From: JBDTMC01 sp039934475
Lineage (GTDB): Bacteria; Acidobacteriota; Terriglobia; Bryobacterales; Bryobacteraceae
DNA: 9,329 bases
Assembly: GCA_039934475.1 (NCBI GenBank)
Contig: JBDTMC010000309.1
Coordinates: 1-9,329 of the forward strand
Direction: 5' to 3'
A model generated the notes under the pieces. The model did no database searches, was not told where the DNA came from, and saw nothing but the letters and a program-made list of their open reading frames with translations. The position numbers and the translations under genes were made by a program. Shown here piece by piece: positions 6,549 to 9,329 of this stretch (position 1 is the stretch's first letter; every line of letters begins with the position of its first letter).

Positions 6549-7174
6549 ATGGCTACACGTGTGTTTCGATTTGGCGCGGGCCTGGCAATGGCCGTCGCGA
6601 TGACTTTACCGGCAGTGGCGGGACCTCCGTTGATCTGCCACTCGTTTGAAATCAATGGGGCGAAATCGCTGCCATGGTCAGGCAGCGCGGACTGGCGGGG
6701 CGTGGACAAGAACTACGACCTGAGCCGGCTGACGGCGGATACGCTGGCTCTTCTGCAGCCGGAAACGCCGGTACTGGTGCGAATGGAAACGTTGCGGCGG
6801 GCTACGGTGTATGCGGTTTGGGGGAAGGCCGAGGGGCGATTCGGGACTCCGGTGAAGGGTTCGCGTCTTGCGGAGGATCTGCTGGCGAAGCTGTTGGCTC
6901 GCGCCAAGGAATCTCCGGCGGCGCTGTTCGATGCGGGTTATCTGATGGCCAGTTTGCAGCAGGCGAGCTATGAATCGAGCACAGTGGACGCGGTGGTGGG
7001 TTATGAGATGGTTCGGAAAGCGGCGGAGACGGCGCGCAGCGCGGAGATGGAATTTGCAGCCGCTCTGATGACCTCGGGGCTACCGCGGAGCGGCCATGAG
7101 GAGCATTTGCGGCGGGCGCGGGCGGCGACGGCTTGCTGGCGAAGAACCTGTCGATTCACATCGGGCCGCGCTAG
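6549..7174 (+). CDS. Exported protein of unknown function, frameshifted near its 3' end
   Basis: This is the third gene of the sigma/anti-sigma operon, 56 bp after the anti-sigma and preceded by a strong Shine-Dalgarno. Residues 1-24 are a signal peptide (GLAMAVAMTLPAVA, then GPPLICHSFEI), so the product is exported. The mature part is helix-rich (DLSRLTADTLALL, LAEDLLAKLLARAKES, DAVVGYEMVRKAAETAR), about 180 residues, with no known catalytic motif. Frame 0 reads well to about ...HEEHLRRARA, then would run on antisense through the MFS gene to 7631. In the -1 frame the DNA instead encodes DGLLAKNLSIHIGPR followed by TAG at 7172-7174, only 10 bp before the convergent MFS stop. That frame has a TGA at 7097-7099, so the shift must lie between about 7098 and 7128, in a GC-rich stretch. 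The span is 626 nt, which fits a 1-nt deletion: either a real mutation or a sequencing error. The function is unknown. Confidence 0.72.
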
Positions 7175-7184
7175 CGAGGATGTT

Positions 7185-8360
7185 TCAAAGGCTGGATTCG
7201 GCGTAACTGACCTCAGGCAGGTCGATTTCAGCCTTGACGGGACGGAAGACGAAGCGGCCCCAGAAGGCCGCTCCGATGAGGGCGGCGGCTCCCATATAGA
7301 AGGCCGCCGCGTAACCGAAGTTCTTAGCGAGGGCTCCGGCGGCGAAGGAACTGAGACCGACAAAGAGGTCGTAAAACGCGCTGAGGATGCCGACGGCGGA
7401 GCCGCGCTGGTTATTGGGGGTCTGACGGAGCACGGTTGCCGCAATGGACGACCAGGGGAACGAAAAGCCGAAGCCGAGCAAGGCGGTACCGGCGACGGCA
7501 ACCAGAGGAGAGGGCCCCTGGGCGATGATGACAAGGCCGAGACACATGAAGGCCAAGCCTCCGTAGTAGGTGAAACGGGCATCTATGCGGTCAGGCAGAC
7601 CGCCGAGGAAGAAACGCGACAAGAGCACTAGCAAGGCGTAAGCGGAAAATGCGATAGGCCCGGAGTTACCGTGTTTAGACAGATGCAGAATGAGGAATCC
7701 TGCGATGACAGGGTACTGAACGTTGACTAATCCCACAGCTATGCCGGGAGCGATCAGGTACGAGGGAAGCCAGCGGCGGGTGGCGTCATGGGTCCCGGGG
7801 TGATAGTCCTCCGGTACGTGCCAAAGGACGGCGAAAGACACGACGGCGAGAACCAGTTGAATGACGGCGGCGCGTTCGAAAGAGCCAGCCCAGTGGCCGA
7901 CAACTGGCCCGGCAGCGATACCGCCCCAGATACCGCTGGAGACGTAGCCGAGGGCCTGGGAACTGCGGGCGAGTCCGGCCACTTCGACAGCCCAGGCGGC
8001 GGCCCCCGTGTACAGGCAGGCCTCACCGAAGCCCTGTAGGATGCGGCCAAGGAAAGGGCCGGCGAGGCCGAGGGGCAGGAGGTAGGCTCCGCCGGCAGCG
8101 GCACAACTCACGAGGCCTGTAAGTACGGCAATTTTTCGGCCGCGGCGGTCAGCCAGTGGGCCGGAGAAGAAACGAGCGCCCAGTGCAACAAAGGAAAAGA
8201 TTCCGATGACAAAGCCGACAGTCTGATCGGAGCCACCCAAGTCATGGCGGACGTGAGGACCGAGACTGGGAAGCACCGTTCCGATGCCTAGAAAACCAAT
8301 AAAAGTAGCGGCGATTAGTGCCCAGAAGCGGGGACTAAAGCCTTCATCCAATGACCCCAT
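7185..8360 (-). CDS. Major facilitator superfamily (MFS) transporter
   Basis: This 12-helix-type MFS permease is 391 residues long from the chosen ATG (8358-8360). It begins MGSLDEGFSPRFWALIAATFIGFLGIGTVLP. Motif A, GPLADRRGRK, falls in the loop between helices 2 and 3, and a degenerate second copy (FFLGGLPDRIDAR) appears mid-protein between helices 8 and 9. ILQGFGEACLYTGAAAWAVE matches helix 4 of drug/sugar-type MFS proteins. The C-terminus is short and cytoplasmic. The substrate is unknown; drug efflux and small-molecule uptake are both possible. An ATG at 8433-8435 would add 25 Lys/Arg/Asn-rich residues. I prefer 8360 because the extension is not MFS-like and its start would lie inside the -35 of the divergent gene. 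A TACAAT box (8370-8375) lies 9 nt upstream of the preferred start. The gene converges on the frameshifted exported-protein gene. Confidence 0.9.
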   Translation of the reverse strand: MGSLDEGFSPRFWALIAATFIGFLGIGTVLPSLGPHVRHDLGGSDQTVGFVIGIFSFVALGARFFSGPLADRRGRKIAVLTGLVSCAAAGGAYLLPLGLAGPFLGRILQGFGEACLYTGAAAWAVEVAGLARSSQALGYVSSGIWGGIAAGPVVGHWAGSFERAAVIQLVLAVVSFAVLWHVPEDYHPGTHDATRRWLPSYLIAPGIAVGLVNVQYPVIAGFLILHLSKHGNSGPIAFSAYALLVLLSRFFLGGLPDRIDARFTYYGGLAFMCLGLVIIAQGPSPLVAVAGTALLGFGFSFPWSSIAATVLRQTPNNQRGSAVGILSAFYDLFVGLSSFAAGALAKNFGYAAAFYMGAAALIGAAFWGRFVFRPVKAEIDLPEVSYAESSL

Positions 8361-8428
8361 TATATTTCTATTGTAGCGAGGATTCCAGTTGCGTTTGGGG
8401 GAGGCCCGGCGGAGCTTGATTTTAGTAA

Positions 8429-8456
8429 TTGACATGTAACACGAGATAGCTATATT
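8429..8456 (+). promoter_or_regulatory. Sigma70-type promoter of the small exported protein gene
   Basis: A perfect TTGACA (8429-8434), a 16-bp spacer and TATATT (8451-8456, 5/6 to TATAAT) form the best promoter in the window. The -10 ends 9 nt before the ATG at 8466, leaving a leader of at most about 3 nt and no room for a Shine-Dalgarno. A perfect 8-bp palindrome, ATAGCTAT (8446-8453), overlaps the -10. Confidence 0.75.
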
Positions 8457-8465
8457 TTGGATGCT

Positions 8466-8921
8466 ATGCGGATGCGATGCCTGTTACTGCTATGGATGGC
8501 GTCCTCTTTGCTACTTGCCGGCGATCAGGATTTCTCAGGAACGTGGAAGCTGAATGAGTCCCGCAGTCAGATACGTGCGATACCGGTGTTACCGGCTCGA
8601 ATTGTCAAGATTGTGACTGAGGGTAAGTCAATTACCTGTATCACGTTGGGCGAGGATGGACAGAAGACTGGCGACTGCTCAGTGAGCACGGATGGAAAAG
8701 AGACGCGCCAAGCAGGCGGCGGGCGGAGTTCAAACTCGGTGGCGAAGTGGGAGGGAGACGCACTATTGATCAACCGGCTAGTGGCAGCCGGTTCGTCGCA
8801 ACATACGGAGATGGATCGCTGGAAGCTATCGCACGACCGGCAAACGCTGACGGTGAGGCGGGAGATGGTGACGCCGCACGGTGAGATGGAATCGACGCTT
8901 GTATACGAACGAGTGAAGTAA
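8466..8921 (+). CDS. Small exported protein of unknown function (lipocalin-like start)
   Basis: This 151-residue protein has a signal peptide (residues 1-19, LLLLWMASSLLLAG) and a mature part beginning DQDFSGTWKLNESRS. 'FSGTWKLN..KS' is the opening of many small secreted beta-barrel-like proteins in Acidobacteria and resembles the GxW motif of lipocalins. The rest alternates short beta-strands (RIVKIVTEGKSITCITLGEDG, SVAKWEGDALLINRLV, QTLTVRREMVTPHGEMESTLVYERVK), which fits a small barrel. Cys58 and Cys71 could form a disulfide. The function is unknown; lipocalin-like ligand binding is a guess. In-frame TTG (8457) and ATG (8472) are alternative starts. I chose ATG 8466 from its distance to the promoter and the signal-peptide shape. 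It is divergent from the MFS gene, and transcription would run on into the tandem repeats. Confidence 0.82.
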   Translation: MRMRCLLLLWMASSLLLAGDQDFSGTWKLNESRSQIRAIPVLPARIVKIVTEGKSITCITLGEDGQKTGDCSVSTDGKETRQAGGGRSSNSVAKWEGDALLINRLVAAGSSQHTEMDRWKLSHDRQTLTVRREMVTPHGEMESTLVYERVK

Positions 8922-8944
8922 GAGACAGGCCGGGGCTAACTTCG

Positions 8945-9292
8945 GTGCGCCGGAAAAATTGGTACAGGCACGAATTTCCTCCCTGGAACATTCCTCTAGT
9001 TCAGTAGTCTCCAGGGGTTCGGAAAATCATGCCAGTCCGCATTTTTCGCTAGGTGCGCCGGAAAAATTGGTACAGGCACGAATTTCCTCCCCTGGAACAT
9101 TCCTCTAGTTCAGTAGTCTCCAGGGGTTCGGAAAATCATGCCAGTCCGCATTTTTCGCTAGGTGCGCCGGAAAAATTGGTACAGGCACGAATTTCCTCCC
9201 CTGGAACATTCCTCTAGTTCAGTAGTCTCCAGGGGTTCGGAAAATCATGCCAGTCCGCATTTTTCGCTAGGTGCGCCGGAAAAATTGGTACA
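8945..9292. repeat. Tandem array: three 108/109-bp units plus a 22-bp partial unit
   Basis: Units begin with GTGCGCCGGAAAAATTGG at 8945, 9053, 9162 and 9271. Units 2 and 3 (109 bp each) are identical. Unit 1 (108 bp) differs only by one missing C near 8981. The fourth copy stops after 22 bp (ending TACA, 9292), exactly where the 37-bp terminal repeat starts. No reading frame of useful length and no coding-like pattern is present, and the GC content (about 50 %) is lower than in the genes. Near-identity means recent duplication or active homogenisation. The GGAAAAATTGGTACA motif resembles an IS end, so the array may be a set of transposase-binding ends, but this is inference. Positions 8922-8944, between the last gene and the array, hold nothing recognisable. 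Confidence 0.95.
9060..9157. other. Three successive hairpins within each array unit (shown for unit 2)
   Basis: Hairpin A pairs GGAAAAATT (9060-9068) with AATTTCC (9081-9087), with one bulged A and a 12-nt loop. Hairpin B pairs CCCCTGGA (9089-9096) with TCCAGGGG (9119-9126), a perfect 8-bp stem with a 22-nt loop. Hairpin C pairs CGGAAAAT (9129-9136) with ATTTTTCG (9150-9157), 7 Watson-Crick pairs and one G-U pair with a 13-nt loop. All three recur in every full unit; unit 1 loses one C of stem B and keeps 7 bp. ATTTTTC of one unit can also pair with GAAAAAT of the next across the junction. The structures could act as DNA cruciforms, protein-binding dyads or structured RNA, and the sequence alone does not decide. 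Confidence 0.6.
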
Positions 9293-9329
9293 TCCATGAT
9301 AGGGGTTTGTCAAGGGAAAACAGACTTCT
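9293..9329. repeat. Right arm of the 37-bp inverted repeat (partial outer element)
   Basis: This is the exact reverse complement of positions 11-47. It abuts the truncated fourth array unit without any spacer and continues to the last base of the window, so the repeat may be longer than what is seen. Read outward (plus strand), ATG at 9295-9297 opens a frame (MIGVCQGKTDF...) that stays open to the edge. The same frame continues on the left copy for a few more codons (SLH). It could be the first codons of a transposase-like gene or mere coincidence. Confidence 0.85.

Noticed and set aside
7098..7130. Programmed -1 ribosomal frameshift
   Set aside because: No slippery X-XXY-YYZ heptamer of the A/T-rich kind is visible; a simple deletion or sequencing indel in a GC-rich stretch is more economical.
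7175..7184. Bidirectional terminator between the convergent genes
   Set aside because: Only 10 bp separate the stops, with no stem-loop or T-run.
7128..7631. Long plus-strand C-terminus continuing the exported protein (Glu/Gly-rich)
   Set aside because: It is the exact antisense of well-conserved MFS helices, is low-complexity, and a better -1 frame tail with a stop at 7172-7174 exists.
9089..9126. Intrinsic terminator for the small exported protein gene
   Set aside because: The 8-bp CCCCTGGA stem has a 22-nt loop and no following T-run; termination may occur but is not supported by standard features.
8945..9329. CRISPR or other guide-RNA array
   Set aside because: The units are identical over their whole length with no variable spacers, and no cas-like or nuclease gene is present in the window.
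1..9329. Circular element with overlapping ends
   Set aside because: The shared end sequence is in inverted, not direct, orientation, so the ends do not overlap as in a circular molecule.

Overview
The window looks like a piece of a GC-rich (about 60 %) bacterial chromosome, most likely an acidobacterium of the Solibacter/Bryobacter type. This is an inference from memory of gene style: a secreted protein ending in a '-GHLEL' type C-terminus, an anti-sigma/FecR protein with a long Trp-rich tail, a Tat-exported DUF362 protein with a FlgD-like Ig tail, and a small 'FSGTWKLN' exported protein. No rRNA, tRNA, phage or plasmid gene is present, so the placement is tentative.

Layout. (1) Positions 88-3008, minus strand: a probable three-gene operon read from 3008 down, made of a Tat-exported DUF362 protein, a secreted protein of unknown function and a metallo-beta-lactamase-fold hydrolase of the NAPE-PLD/UlaG type. 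The last two overlap by 11 bp. (2) Positions 3080-4744, plus strand: a small M50 site-2-type membrane metalloprotease, then an orphan lipoprotein sugar-binding protein (RbsB-like) with its own good sigma70 promoter. That promoter sits so close to the ATG that the mRNA should be almost leaderless, and a perfect 6-5-6 palindrome overlaps its -35. (3) Positions 4808-7174, plus strand: an ECF sigma factor, a TAATG-coupled membrane anti-sigma (zinc finger + TM + FecR domain + Trp-rich tail), and an exported protein of unknown function whose 3' end carries a 1-nt frameshift. (4) Positions 7185-8360, minus strand: an MFS transporter. Divergent from it (8466-8921) is a small exported protein with a TTGACA-N16-TATATT promoter.

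(5) Positions 8922-9329 contain no gene. They hold a tandem array of three almost identical 108/109-bp units plus a 22-bp partial unit. Each unit can fold into three successive hairpins. The array runs directly into a 37-bp sequence (9293-9329) that is the perfect inverted repeat of positions 11-47. Both ends of the window therefore read outward into the same repeated element, and a degenerate piece of the array unit also lies just inside the left copy (about 42-61). Either the segment is bounded by two inverted copies of one mobile element, or it is a contig that stops at such copies.

The most unusual content is the terminal repeat/array structure. Next come the sigma/anti-sigma/exported-protein module with its frameshifted third gene, and the apparently leaderless promoters.
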